A program made the position numbers and the translations under genes. Of a DNA stretch of 64,000 nucleotides, positions 1 to 8,117 are shown piece by piece. Source of the DNA: Taibaiella sp. (lineage in GTDB: Bacteria > Bacteroidota > Bacteroidia > Chitinophagales > Chitinophagaceae); NCBI GenBank assembly GCA_019638495.1, contig JAHBTQ010000001.1, forward strand, positions 496,001 through 560,000, in the 5' to 3' direction. Every line of letters starts with the position of its first letter. Position 1 is the first letter of the stretch. A model generated the notes under the pieces. That model worked only from the letters and a program-made list of their open reading frames with translations. It was not told the origin of the DNA and did not search any database.

Positions 1-200
1 TCGCTAACCCTGCCGGGGTTGCCTGTAATACACAAACGCTATTGATACCGTGGAAATTGTAAAATCAAATTCCTCATGGACAGACAGGCAACCCGCTTCG
101 GGGTTGTGTTACTAGTACGTCCGCTACCCCGGGTTGCACCCGGGGCTATTTACGGTTGAAGCCCATTCGGGCTTCAGAAATCGGGATACATGACACCGAG
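1..200. repeat. cluster of REP-like hairpins
   Basis: Four short GC-rich inverted repeats are packed into an otherwise gene-free 200 bp: AACCC/GGGTT at 6-20, CAACCC/GGGTTG at 89-106, CCCCGGG/CCCGGGG at 127-145, and GAAGCCC/GGGCTTC at 158-175. Their density, and the gene-free setting, suggest REP-type dispersed elements. No transposase is visible here. The element may extend beyond the left edge of the window. Confidence 0.55.
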
Positions 201-237
201 AGGGGGCATCCGTCGACAAAAAACTGAAGAAAACCAA

Positions 238-627
238 TCACCTTTGTAACCAATTTACAAGGCTATCCGAAGCCAACGCTCTCATATGCCCATTGTAAGA
301 AAAGTACCTTCCAAAACCGAAGCAAGCTACATCGGGCTGTCCTGCCTTTTTATACAAATAGACTTTTGCCCGAACATCTACCCCTATGTTTAGGTCGTCG
401 ACTGCTTTTGATTTATTGATTTCGTGGACGACGAATTCGATGGCTTCTTGCCTGTTGAGGATAAGTGAGTCACAATCTACTCCACCCCATTGCTGCTCAA
501 ATTCGTCGCAGGAAATACGGGTAGGCGTCTCTAAGTAAAAGCTGGTCCTCAAAGCAACCACACGAGTAATATTCTTCGACCTGTTCTGTGAAGAGAGGGA
601 CATAAACAGCCATAACCACGTTATCAT
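238..627 (-). CDS. hypothetical protein
   Basis: A 129-residue protein I do not recognise. The first ten residues (MITWLWLFMS) are hydrophobic but too short for a confident signal peptide, so the mature protein could be cytoplasmic or exported. The body is mixed alpha/beta in composition, with two cysteines near positions 40 and 52, and ends in LVNWLQR. It lies alone between the REP-like hairpins and the dihydroorotase gene on the same strand, 46 bp downstream of the latter's stop. Codon usage looks like that of its neighbours and no longer overlapping frame competes, so I keep it as a probable gene. Confidence 0.55.
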   Translation of the reverse strand: MITWLWLFMSLSSQNRSKNITRVVALRTSFYLETPTRISCDEFEQQWGGVDCDSLILNRQEAIEFVVHEINKSKAVDDLNIGVDVRAKVYLYKKAGQPDVACFGFGRYFSYNGHMRALASDSLVNWLQR

Positions 628-673
628 CGAGCTATTATTTTTTTACAAGCAGTCCAATTTCTAATGCTCGTCC

Positions 674-2005
674 CTACCTCTCAAACCTAATCCTCATGCC
701 CCTCACATCATCATACACCTTACCTAGTTCATAGGCTTTTTCGCCGTTGATGAAGGTGGTGTGGATGGTGGCAGGGAAGGCATGACCCTCGAAGGGAGAC
801 CAGCCGCATTTGTACAGGATGTTCTGCTTGCTTACGGTGTAGCCTTCGTTCAGGTTCACCAGTACCAGGTCGGCATAGTAACCTTCTCGTATGTAGCCAC
901 GCTCTGCTATCTGGAAACATATTGCCGGCGCATGACTCATCTTCTCTACAACTTTTTCTATGGATATTTTGCCCTCCTTTACATACTGTAACATCAGCAA
1001 CAAAGAGTGCTGCACCAGTGGCACACCAGCCGGCGCTTTCTGGTAGGGCTGTTGCTTTTCTTCCCATGTATGGGGCGCATGGTCTGTAGCAATAATGTCG
1101 AGCCTGTCGTCAAGCAGTGCCTCCCACAGGGCAGCTTTGTTCTCAGGTGCTTTTATGGCGGGGTTGCACTTGATCTGGTTACCATACTGCTTGTAGTCGT
1201 CGGCAGTGAAGTGCAGGTGATGTACACACACTTCCGATGTAATGCGCTTATCTGCCAGCGGCATCATGTTGGTGAATAGTTGCAACTCCTTAGCCGTGGA
1301 GATATGCAGTATGTGCAGGCGCGTATCGTTCTGCTTGGCAAGCTGTATGGCCGAGAACGAGCTGCTGAAGCAAGCCTCCACATCGCGTATCAAAGGATGA
1401 AAGGATGCGTCATTTGCATCAGGGTATTTCTCTTTATTTGCCTTTATTATTGACTCGTCCTCGCAGTGTGTGGCTATTAGCAGTTCTGAACCGCCAAATA
1501 TCTTCTCCAGCGTTATGTAATTATCTACCAGCATATCGCCGGTGCTGGAACCCATGAATATCTTCACACCACATACATCCTTCTTCTTATCATTGGTGCG
1601 CAGCACCTCATCGGCATTACTGTTTGATACGCCCATGAAGAAAGAGTAGTTGGCAACAGAAGTGCCTGCTGCAATGCGATACTTATCCTCCAGCAGCTCC
1701 TGTGTGAGCGCAGGTGGGTTGGTGTTGGGCATCTCCATAAAGGAAGTGGTGCCACCTGCCACTGCAGCGCGAGCCTCAGACGCTATATTGGCTTTGTGCG
1801 TGAGCCCCGGCTCGCGAAAGTGTACCTGGTCGTCAATGACACCCGGCAGCAGGTGCAGACCATGTGCATTTATCACAGTGCAGTTTCCTTTTGGCTGTAT
1901 GTCGCTGTCTATCCGCTCTATGCGTCCGTTAGTTATGAGCACGTCCTGAACCTTGCTCTGACCCTCGTTTACTACCGTTGCGCCTTTTATAAGTTTAGAG
2001 AACAT
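674..2005 (-). CDS. pyrC: dihydroorotase
   Basis: Dihydroorotase interconverts carbamoyl-aspartate and dihydroorotate in de novo pyrimidine synthesis, in the cytoplasm. The protein (443 aa from the start at 2005) has the amidohydrolase layout: an N-terminal beta part, then VHFREPG near residue 61, the metal-site segments ATHCED and LHIS in the middle, and ATDHAPH near residue 305, followed by a C-terminal beta part. The usual first H-x-H metal motif reads Q-V-H (DDQVHFREPG). I believe this is common in Bacteroidota homologs but could not check it. The start at MFSKL is chosen over an upstream one because family members begin there and a TAGCTTTG promoter element lies 46 bp upstream. Confidence 0.92.
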   Translation of the reverse strand: MFSKLIKGATVVNEGQSKVQDVLITNGRIERIDSDIQPKGNCTVINAHGLHLLPGVIDDQVHFREPGLTHKANIASEARAAVAGGTTSFMEMPNTNPPALTQELLEDKYRIAAGTSVANYSFFMGVSNSNADEVLRTNDKKKDVCGVKIFMGSSTGDMLVDNYITLEKIFGGSELLIATHCEDESIIKANKEKYPDANDASFHPLIRDVEACFSSSFSAIQLAKQNDTRLHILHISTAKELQLFTNMMPLADKRITSEVCVHHLHFTADDYKQYGNQIKCNPAIKAPENKAALWEALLDDRLDIIATDHAPHTWEEKQQPYQKAPAGVPLVQHSLLLMLQYVKEGKISIEKVVEKMSHAPAICFQIAERGYIREGYYADLVLVNLNEGYTVSKQNILYKCGWSPFEGHAFPATIHTTFINGEKAYELGKVYDDVRGMRIRFER

Positions 2006-2050
2006 ATCTGTATATTCGCCCCTTGTAACGGGCTTTGTTTTTAAGTGATG

Positions 2051-2058
2051 CAAAGCTA
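2051..2058 (-). promoter_or_regulatory. TAnnTTTG promoter element for dihydroorotase gene
   Basis: On the minus strand this reads TAGCTTTG, a match to the Bacteroidota -7 consensus TAnnTTTG, 46 bp upstream of the dihydroorotase start in the divergent gap to the outer-membrane barrel gene. Confidence 0.5.
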
Positions 2059-2082
2059 CCACTCATGCCTGAAAAACTTCTT

Positions 2083-3882
2083 ATGCTTAGAAAAAATACA
2101 ACACTTCTACTCGCTTCTTTAACGTTTGCTGCAGCAGCCAATGCGCAGACAACATTCCTGCCACTGGGGTCTGACAACTACCACAACCTGGACCGTTGGG
2201 AGACGCTCACCGGCAGATTCAGCGACAGCCTGAACCTGGGTAGCAAGGGCGAGCAGCGCAGGAGCGCGGTAAGGTTTGTAGAATCGTTTGGCGCACGCTC
2301 TGCGAGCGACACAATTGCCGAGATAACCGGCGACGCAAAAATGCAGCGCAACATAAGCGGCATAGACGAGTATAACATGCAGCAACTGATAAGCGAAAGC
2401 GGCGAGTGGGCGAGCGATGAGAATGGCGCTATCAGGTCTAAACAATCAATATTGAATGCCTTCTACAAAACCCAGTATAACCTGGCTTATGTAAAGACAG
2501 ACAACTTCTTCCTGGTGCTGAACCCCGTGATAGCCGGCACAGCCACCATGCAGACAAATGACCCTGCTGTGGACCCTGTGACAGGCAACGCCATTCCTAA
2601 GAGAATCACCGCCAACAGCCAGGGGGCAGAGATGCGCGGCTGGATAGCAAAGAAGGTAGGCTTCTACACCATGTTTACCGACAACCAGGAGAAGTTCCCC
2701 TACTTCGTAAATAACTGGGCGCAGAAACGTAACGAAGCTGTGCCGGGAGCAGACTACTTTAAGAAATCGCTCACCAACCAGTTTGGCAGCTATGACTACC
2801 TGCAGGTAAACGGCTACATAAACGCCGACATCGTAAAGAACCACGTGAATGCTACGTTTGGCTTTGGCAAGCATTTTATAGGCGATGGTTTCACCAGCCT
2901 GTTCCTCACAGACAATTCGAGCAACATGCCTTATATGCGACTGCAGATGCGCATATGGAAGCTTAACTATGAGTGCCTGTACCTGGAGCTAACCCCGCAA
3001 TACCTGAAAGCGGGTGACCACATAAACCAGCACAAATACAGTACCATACGCTACCTGACGCTGAATGCCACGCGCTGGTTGAAGCTGGGCCTGTTTGAGT
3101 CGCAGGTATTTGCACGTACGGGGGGCTACGAAATATCTTACCTGAACCCGCTGATCCTGAGCACGGCCATGAGCCGCTATAACGGCGCCGGCGACAAATC
3201 TATCATAGGCTTTAGCGGCAAAGCTATTGTAGCCCACAACTTCCAGTTCTACGGCCAGTTCCTGCTGAATGAGTTTAAGATCAAGGAACTTACCGGCGGC
3301 AACAAATGGTATGGCAACAAATGGGGCGTACAATTGGGAGGTAAGTACTTCAACGCGTTTGGCCTGAAGAATGTGGATCTGCAGGGCGAGATAGATGCGG
3401 TACGTCCGTATACCTACTCAGCACAGGACACCATTGCCAACTATACCAACTACAACCAGCCACTTGCCGACCCACTGGGATCGGGCTTTGTAAAAGTGAT
3501 AGGCCAGGTGCGCTACCAGCCCGTAAAGAACTTTACGGTTACAGCACGCCTCACCCACTACATGCGCGGCAATGATACCGGGGCTGCTAACCTGGGCAAC
3601 AACATATTCCGCAATTACCCTACTGCGGCCTACCAGTATGGTGTGAAGATGATCAACGGACCGCAAAGCAGCTGCAACATTGCCAGCCTGAACCTGTCTT
3701 ACCAGGTGCGCCGCAATATGTTTGTAGACCTCGGAGGTGCATATCGCAGCTACCAGAGCGATGTGAATGTATATCCGCATTCGTCCACGACCGGCACCAG
3801 CAGCAGCGCGCTAAACACAACATATGTCTACTTCGGCATACGCATCAACAGCGCTACACGCAGGGCGTATGATTTCTTCTAA
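2083..3882 (+). CDS. outer-membrane beta-barrel protein, RemB/Wzi-like
   Basis: A 599-residue exported protein with a clear signal peptide (MLRKNTTLLLASLTFAAAANAQ, cleaved after NAQ). The rest is rich in alternating aromatic and polar residues typical of an outer-membrane barrel and ends in an aromatic residue (YDFF). Segments such as RGWIAKKVGFYTMFTDNQ and GFGKHFIGDGFTSLFL resemble the RemB/capsule-assembly Wzi group of Bacteroidota surface proteins. RemB is a mobile surface adhesin of gliding flavobacteria, but gliding cannot be inferred from this gene alone. The start at 2083 is preferred; an in-frame ATG at 2065 would add six residues. It diverges from the dihydroorotase gene. Confidence 0.7.
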   Translation: MLRKNTTLLLASLTFAAAANAQTTFLPLGSDNYHNLDRWETLTGRFSDSLNLGSKGEQRRSAVRFVESFGARSASDTIAEITGDAKMQRNISGIDEYNMQQLISESGEWASDENGAIRSKQSILNAFYKTQYNLAYVKTDNFFLVLNPVIAGTATMQTNDPAVDPVTGNAIPKRITANSQGAEMRGWIAKKVGFYTMFTDNQEKFPYFVNNWAQKRNEAVPGADYFKKSLTNQFGSYDYLQVNGYINADIVKNHVNATFGFGKHFIGDGFTSLFLTDNSSNMPYMRLQMRIWKLNYECLYLELTPQYLKAGDHINQHKYSTIRYLTLNATRWLKLGLFESQVFARTGGYEISYLNPLILSTAMSRYNGAGDKSIIGFSGKAIVAHNFQFYGQFLLNEFKIKELTGGNKWYGNKWGVQLGGKYFNAFGLKNVDLQGEIDAVRPYTYSAQDTIANYTNYNQPLADPLGSGFVKVIGQVRYQPVKNFTVTARLTHYMRGNDTGAANLGNNIFRNYPTAAYQYGVKMINGPQSSCNIASLNLSYQVRRNMFVDLGGAYRSYQSDVNVYPHSSTTGTSSSALNTTYVYFGIRINSATRRAYDFF

Positions 3883-3983
3883 CCTCTCCCCGGCCCTCTC
3901 CGAAGGAGAGGGAGGTGAATGCTGAGAGCGGAGTGCGGGAGCGACGTGTGTAGCCCCACCCCGTCCCGCCCCATAAGGGCGGG
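3883..3983. repeat. palindromic intergenic repeats
   Basis: Two strong hairpins follow the barrel gene: CCCTCTCC-gaa-GGAGAGGG at 3894-3912 and CCCGCCC-cataa-GGGCGGG at 3965-3983. The first belongs to a family with further copies inside the glycosyltransferase gene (4593-4630) and before the tmRNA (14381-14411). The rest of the gap to 4115 shows no gene. Confidence 0.75.
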
Positions 3984-4115
3984 TGAGGCCGAATGAGCGC
4001 TTTAACCTCCCGACACGGCCGGCAGGCACTAAGCTGGAGAACAGCTTACCCTGATTTAGTCAACGGCATAACTAAGCAATACAAGATGTAGGAGGGTTGT
4101 GTGTCGAGAGGGGAT

Positions 4116-5234
4116 TCAGAGTTTAGCCAACCATTCATCAAGCACAGGCTTGTGCAGCTCAAAGGCACCCGGAATAGAAGGAGGTGCGAAAGTACCGGAC
4201 AGAGCAGCGGCGATACCGGCATTCAAATCAAAATCCTTATGAGGGGCGCTATACCAGGCGCCCCTTTTTTTATGGTGCTTTGCGAGATATTCCTGTTCAG
4301 TTTGGCCGGGGGTGGGGATGAGCACGGCACGCTTGCTCATGGCGGCGAGGTCCATAAGGGTGGAGTAGCCGCTGCGGCATACTACAACATCTGCGCACCT
4401 AAGCGCGTCTTCAAGCGCTGAACCATTGAGCCGCCTGTGGTAAGTAATGTGCGACGGTATATGCGAGGGCATTTCGGCATGGTCGCTGCCCTCTGCAAAT
4501 ATCACCTCGCCATTGTAGCTCACGGCTTGCTGCCACAGCATGCGAGATAGGTTTGTGCGCTGGGGCTCGGGGCCAGAGAGGAGAATCAGGGACCTCTCCC
4601 CGACCCTCTCCAAAGGAGAGGGAGGTGAGACGCGAGCGCTGTGAAAGCGTGAGAGGAGACCTATGTATGCGTATTGCTTCGGCATATTCCTGCTATGCGA
4701 TAACTCACCGGCAAGGCCGGGACTTTCTGCCACATCTGCTACCCAGGTGGCGCTGAAACGATTCAGGTATTGGTAGTGCAGGCGCTGCATGGCCTTATCG
4801 GCAAGGCTGCCCATACCCGTCATTACGCGCAACTGGTGCGTGATGATAACAGAGGGAATGCGGCGATGAAACAGACCGTAGCGGTTGTCGGAGATAATGC
4901 CATCTATTTGCAGTTCTGCAGCCTGCTTCTGCAGCCAGTCATGCTCGTGCTTAATGGTGGCGGCAATGCGTGGCAACTGACTCAGGATGCCCGCCTGTGC
5001 AAACCGGTTTGCCGACGAATAGGTAACGTTGTATCCATCGAGATGAACTGTCTGCACCCTACTCTGAAACAACTCTTCTATAACGCGCCTCTGACCTGCA
5101 TTGCCGGCAAACACCACATGGTGGCCCAGGCCTAATACATGCTGAATAAGCGGCACAGAACGCGTGGTATGGCCCATACCCCAGTCCAATGGGGCTATCA
5201 AAACTTTTTTGGCATTCTGATTGGGCAAAATCAT
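4116..5234 (-). CDS. glycosyltransferase, MurG/GT28-like
   Basis: A 372-residue GT-B type glycosyltransferase. The N-terminal Rossmann half begins with VLIAPLDWGMGHTTRSVPLI, the glycine-rich acceptor-side loop of MurG-like enzymes. The C-terminal half carries the nucleotide-sugar site with CADVVVCRSGYSTLMDLA and the E-Q-E motif in PGQTEQEYLA. Acceptor and sugar are unknown. Near residue 205 a stretch (VSPPSPLERVGER) is encoded by a palindromic repeat that has inserted in frame in the linker between the halves, just before the conserved LLSGPEPQR strand. A TACTTTTG promoter element sits only 8 bp upstream of the ATG. Confidence 0.8.
   Translation of the reverse strand: MILPNQNAKKVLIAPLDWGMGHTTRSVPLIQHVLGLGHHVVFAGNAGQRRVIEELFQSRVQTVHLDGYNVTYSSANRFAQAGILSQLPRIAATIKHEHDWLQKQAAELQIDGIISDNRYGLFHRRIPSVIITHQLRVMTGMGSLADKAMQRLHYQYLNRFSATWVADVAESPGLAGELSHSRNMPKQYAYIGLLSRFHSARVSPPSPLERVGERSLILLSGPEPQRTNLSRMLWQQAVSYNGEVIFAEGSDHAEMPSHIPSHITYHRRLNGSALEDALRCADVVVCRSGYSTLMDLAAMSKRAVLIPTPGQTEQEYLAKHHKKRGAWYSAPHKDFDLNAGIAAALSGTFAPPSIPGAFELHKPVLDEWLAKL
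4593..4630. repeat. palindromic repeat inserted in frame in a coding region
   Basis: A copy of the CCCTCTCC-aaa-GGAGAGGG element (hairpin 4604-4622) with the same flanks as the intergenic copy at 3883. It lies inside the glycosyltransferase gene and is read through in frame. Confidence 0.8.
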
Positions 5235-5242
5235 TATTTTTA

Positions 5243-5250
5243 CAAAAGTA
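5243..5250 (-). promoter_or_regulatory. TAnnTTTG promoter element for glycosyltransferase gene
   Basis: Minus-strand TACTTTTG, ending 8 bp before the glycosyltransferase start codon, so the mRNA leader would be only a few bases. Confidence 0.45.
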
Positions 5251-5350
5251 GGTTTTAGAGTATGTTCTTAATTACCTGCGTTTATAGAAGTCTTCCTATG
5301 TGCAGCGCAATATGGTGCATGCTGAGCAGAAAAACAGGAAGGGAATTAAA

Positions 5351-5500
5351 ATGAGCATAACAAGAACGTTTCGTTTGGCGATACTGGTGATGGTGGCAGG
5401 AGTGGTGGTTTTGGGAAGTGAGGGTTGCAGGGCCCGTAAGGACTGCGGCTGCGACATCAACGGACTGTACAGGCCACTGAAGAAGAAACACAGGTATTAG
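5351..5500 (+). CDS. small lipoprotein
   Basis: A 49-residue predicted lipoprotein. The hydrophobic segment FRLAILVMVAGVVVLGSEGC ends in a lipobox-like cysteine, followed by a very short mature part with three further cysteines (C-x-x-x-x-C-x-C pattern) and a basic tail. The start at 5351 is chosen over upstream ATGs because an AGGAAGGGAA ribosome site precedes it by a few bases. Function unknown. Confidence 0.55.
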   Translation: MSITRTFRLAILVMVAGVVVLGSEGCRARKDCGCDINGLYRPLKKKHRY

Positions 5501-5535
5501 CAGGAGGGAACCTGAACCTTTATACATTTTGAGCT

Positions 5536-5775
5536 ATGTGGTATAGAAACCGTGTTTGGATGAGATATATCAAAAACATTCTGGCTGCAGATAAACCCTC
5601 AGCGGAATTCCTTGCCGACTATATGCGTCGCCTGCGCAACAGCAAGGAACAAGTTGCCTCTATCGAAATTTATGATCTTCAACGCTACCGCGTCATCCGG
5701 AATGCAGCAAAGCTAAAAGGCTCTTTCCGCGAAAAAGTGAATAAGCCTTTTGTATTCGTTTCTTCCAAGAACTAA
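5536..5775 (+). CDS. small hypothetical protein
   Basis: A 79-residue basic protein (MWYRNRVWMRYIKNILAADK...) with no signal peptide, no membrane segment and no motif that I recognise. It starts 35 bp after the small lipoprotein gene on the same strand, so they may be co-transcribed. The composition is plausible for a real gene, but the short length limits certainty. Confidence 0.4.
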   Translation: MWYRNRVWMRYIKNILAADKPSAEFLADYMRRLRNSKEQVASIEIYDLQRYRVIRNAAKLKGSFREKVNKPFVFVSSKN

Positions 5776-5794
5776 CTCACATTCCTTATCGTAT

Positions 5795-6244
5795 CTAGCT
5801 ACTGTGGTCTGCAACAATGACCCATTGGCCGTTTATCTTGCGAATGAGCAGGGTATAAGAACCACCCACATCGCCGGCCTTACGTGCCAGCGCCCAGCGG
5901 CCCACTACGAAATAGTATTCTGGTGAAAGTCGCTTCAAACTCAGCACTGTAGAGGTGAGGGTGCCGGTATGCTCCGCATCCGGGTAGCGCTTCTTGTAGT
6001 TAGCCAGCGTGGTGGCGTAGCCATAGTTTGGTCCCTTTGATCCTATGAACAGCAGGGAGTCGCTTTCCCAATAGCCCTTCATGTAGCCTTCTATATTGCC
6101 GGCATTCCACTCGCGCACCTGGGCGGCGAGCATATCGCGTATCTGCTGTTCGTCATTGCCTTTGGCTGTCGCCAATACCGGCAACACAAGTACCAATAGA
6201 ATGCCACAAAGCAAGCGCCTAACGGTAGTAATCAGGGTCAACAT
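5795..6244 (-). CDS. secreted SnoaL/DUF4440-like (NTF2-fold) protein
   Basis: A 149-residue protein with a signal peptide (MLTLITTVRRLLCGILLVLVLPVLATA) followed by one NTF2-like domain of the DUF4440/SnoaL type. It has an N-terminal helix with QVREWNAGNIEGYMKGYW, a central YKKRYPD and a C-terminal strand GQWVIVADHSS. Such domains bind small molecules or serve as accessory subunits, and no catalytic set can be assigned. The start at 6244 overlaps the end of the upstream membrane-protein gene by 26 bp, suggesting translational coupling. Longer upstream starts would push the signal peptide inward. Confidence 0.75.
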   Translation of the reverse strand: MLTLITTVRRLLCGILLVLVLPVLATAKGNDEQQIRDMLAAQVREWNAGNIEGYMKGYWESDSLLFIGSKGPNYGYATTLANYKKRYPDAEHTGTLTSTVLSLKRLSPEYYFVVGRWALARKAGDVGGSYTLLIRKINGQWVIVADHSS

Positions 6245-6422
6245 CGAAATGAAAATGAGGATTACTGGGTGTGAACAACCAACAAACCAGGTACACAAAG
6301 AGGCCGGCAGCTACCATCCACATGCCATACTTTCTGCCACGCTGATCTGTAGCGGAGACCAGTATGAGCCCGCTCACAAACAGTAAAGTACCCAGGAAAA
6401 TTACGACCAACAAGCCCCCCAT
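6219..6422 (-). CDS. small two-helix membrane protein
   Basis: From the ATG at 6422 the product is 67 residues with two hydrophobic helices (LLVVIFLGTLLFVSGLILV and MWMVAAGLFVYLVCWLF) joined by a short basic loop, and a C-terminal tail with PHFHFDVDPDYYR. It follows the TPR gene on the same strand and overlaps the next gene by 26 bp. Homologs unknown to me. An upstream in-frame start at 6542 would overlap the TPR gene and adds a non-conserved-looking leader, so I prefer the shorter form. Confidence 0.5.
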   Translation of the reverse strand: MGGLLVVIFLGTLLFVSGLILVSATDQRGRKYGMWMVAAGLFVYLVCWLFTPSNPHFHFDVDPDYYR

Positions 6423-6507
6423 AGCCGGAAGAGAATTACCCACGCAATTTCGGAAAACCCCTTTGGATTTTACAACGCCACCCACCAGGAGCGGTGTTAA
6501 AGACTCG

Positions 6508-7932
6508 CTAACGCTTTTTTGCTTTCTTGTACTTAGAAACAAGATCTGCTATCTGCGGCCTCATCAGGAACTCCGGATTCAGCTCTGTAAACAACTTCAC
6601 CTTTGTGGGCGCCATTTTCAGTGCCTTTTCCAGGTGCAGTGTTGCCTCCTTAACCTTGCCCAGCTCAAAAAGAGCTGCTGAGTGGAAGTAAATGAAATCG
6701 GCCTTGTTGCCGCAGTGCTCTGTAGCCACTTGTAGCTGCATGATCACCTCCTCGTAGTAACCTGCCAGGAAAAGACCGCGCACCAGGGACACCCAGGTGG
6801 TCTTGTTATCGGGCTTCAGCCTCACTGCGTTCAGGTAGCATACCAGCGCTTCGCTCTTCACGTTCAGCTCCATAAGGCAATTGCCTATGGCCATGCAGTA
6901 AGAAGCGTTCTCCTTATCCAGGTGCAGCGCTACAGAAAATGACTTTATTGCCTTTTCCCACTGCTTTTCGCGGGCGTAGGTTTCGCCTATGCGGTAAAAG
7001 ATACCATCGTCCTGCGGACTTAGCTGCGAAGCCTGGCGATAAAACTGCCTTGCACGGGAATAGTCTTTACGCTTTTCCCAGCAGTAGCCCATGGCTTCAT
7101 AAATCACATCTTCAGGCTTGCCTATTTCTATATGCTTTTCCAGCACCTCCAGTGCCTTTTCATATTGCTTCAGGCGCATAAAGGCATCGGCCATGTTGCG
7201 GTAGGCAAATTCGAATTTCTCGTCTATTGCTACGCAATATTCATAAGAGTCTATGGCCTTTTCATACATCTTCAGGCCCTGGTAAGCAGCACCGAGGTTG
7301 AACCAGCCAAGCGCGTTGAACGGATCGTCGTCTGTGAGTTGTGTATGCATTGCTACACTTTCTTCATTGCGCTCGGTAAACTCTGCCCAGAAACAGATCT
7401 TTTGCAGGGCTTCTTCATTGCGTTTATCTATAGCCACCACTTTCTTCAGCGTGTCGAACACAGAATCAAACTCTTCAGCTTCGTCATATACATCAGAAAG
7501 CTCAAGCAGTATTTCCACTTTTTCACGGCCCTCGAAGTTGGCAGACTGCGCCTCCAGCCATTCGGCCGCCTGGGTATGCCTGAACTGTGATACGTAAACA
7601 TCTGCACGCAACAGCACTGCGTCCAGGCTATTATTGTCATATTGTTCCAACTCGTCCAGCACACGAAGCGCCTGGCCATATTTCTGCGCCTGCGTCAGAA
7701 TTTCAGCCTTCAGCAACATGATGGATGGGGAGAATGGATAATAAGTGTTAGCTATCTCACAAGCAGTCATTGCCTGCTCTTCATTGCTCATTTGGAAGTA
7801 GTACTCTATCACCCGTTCAAACTCCTCTTCGTCCGGTACAAAGGTCGCTTCGCCCTTCTTCACCATTTCATAGCGCGCCAGTATCTCTTCAAGTGGCCCC
7901 AGCTCGTCGTCGTTATAATCGTCGTCAAACAT
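6508..7932 (-). CDS. tetratricopeptide repeat protein
   Basis: A 474-residue soluble protein built almost entirely of TPR units, for example NALGWFNLGAAYQGLKMYEK, FAYRNMADAFMRLKQYEKAL and DGIFYRIGETYAREKQWEKA, spaced about 34 residues apart. The N-terminus is very acidic (MFDDDYNDDELG) and the C-terminus is basic (KYKKAKKR). No signal peptide, so probably a cytoplasmic scaffold. The ATG at 7932 is preferred over an upstream GTG at 7938. A TAACTTTG promoter element lies 20 bp upstream. Confidence 0.8.
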   Translation of the reverse strand: MFDDDYNDDELGPLEEILARYEMVKKGEATFVPDEEEFERVIEYYFQMSNEEQAMTACEIANTYYPFSPSIMLLKAEILTQAQKYGQALRVLDELEQYDNNSLDAVLLRADVYVSQFRHTQAAEWLEAQSANFEGREKVEILLELSDVYDEAEEFDSVFDTLKKVVAIDKRNEEALQKICFWAEFTERNEESVAMHTQLTDDDPFNALGWFNLGAAYQGLKMYEKAIDSYEYCVAIDEKFEFAYRNMADAFMRLKQYEKALEVLEKHIEIGKPEDVIYEAMGYCWEKRKDYSRARQFYRQASQLSPQDDGIFYRIGETYAREKQWEKAIKSFSVALHLDKENASYCMAIGNCLMELNVKSEALVCYLNAVRLKPDNKTTWVSLVRGLFLAGYYEEVIMQLQVATEHCGNKADFIYFHSAALFELGKVKEATLHLEKALKMAPTKVKLFTELNPEFLMRPQIADLVSKYKKAKKR

Positions 7933-7951
7933 AAGCACATCGGTTTGTATC

Positions 7952-7959
7952 CAAAGTTA
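7952..7959 (-). promoter_or_regulatory. TAnnTTTG promoter element for TPR gene
   Basis: Minus-strand TAACTTTG, 20 bp upstream of the TPR protein start codon, fits the Bacteroidota -7 consensus. Confidence 0.5.
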
Positions 7960-8117
7960 CTTAAAAACGTATGGGTTGTACCCCTTGTTGTGTTACCTCA
8001 TTGTCAAAATGCACAAGTTCTTAACATTTGGGGCATGAAGCATATAGAGGCATAACTAAAGGTGATAGTATCGTATTGGATGTGTACTCTTTATAGTTGT
8101 TCAATAAATACGCTTTA

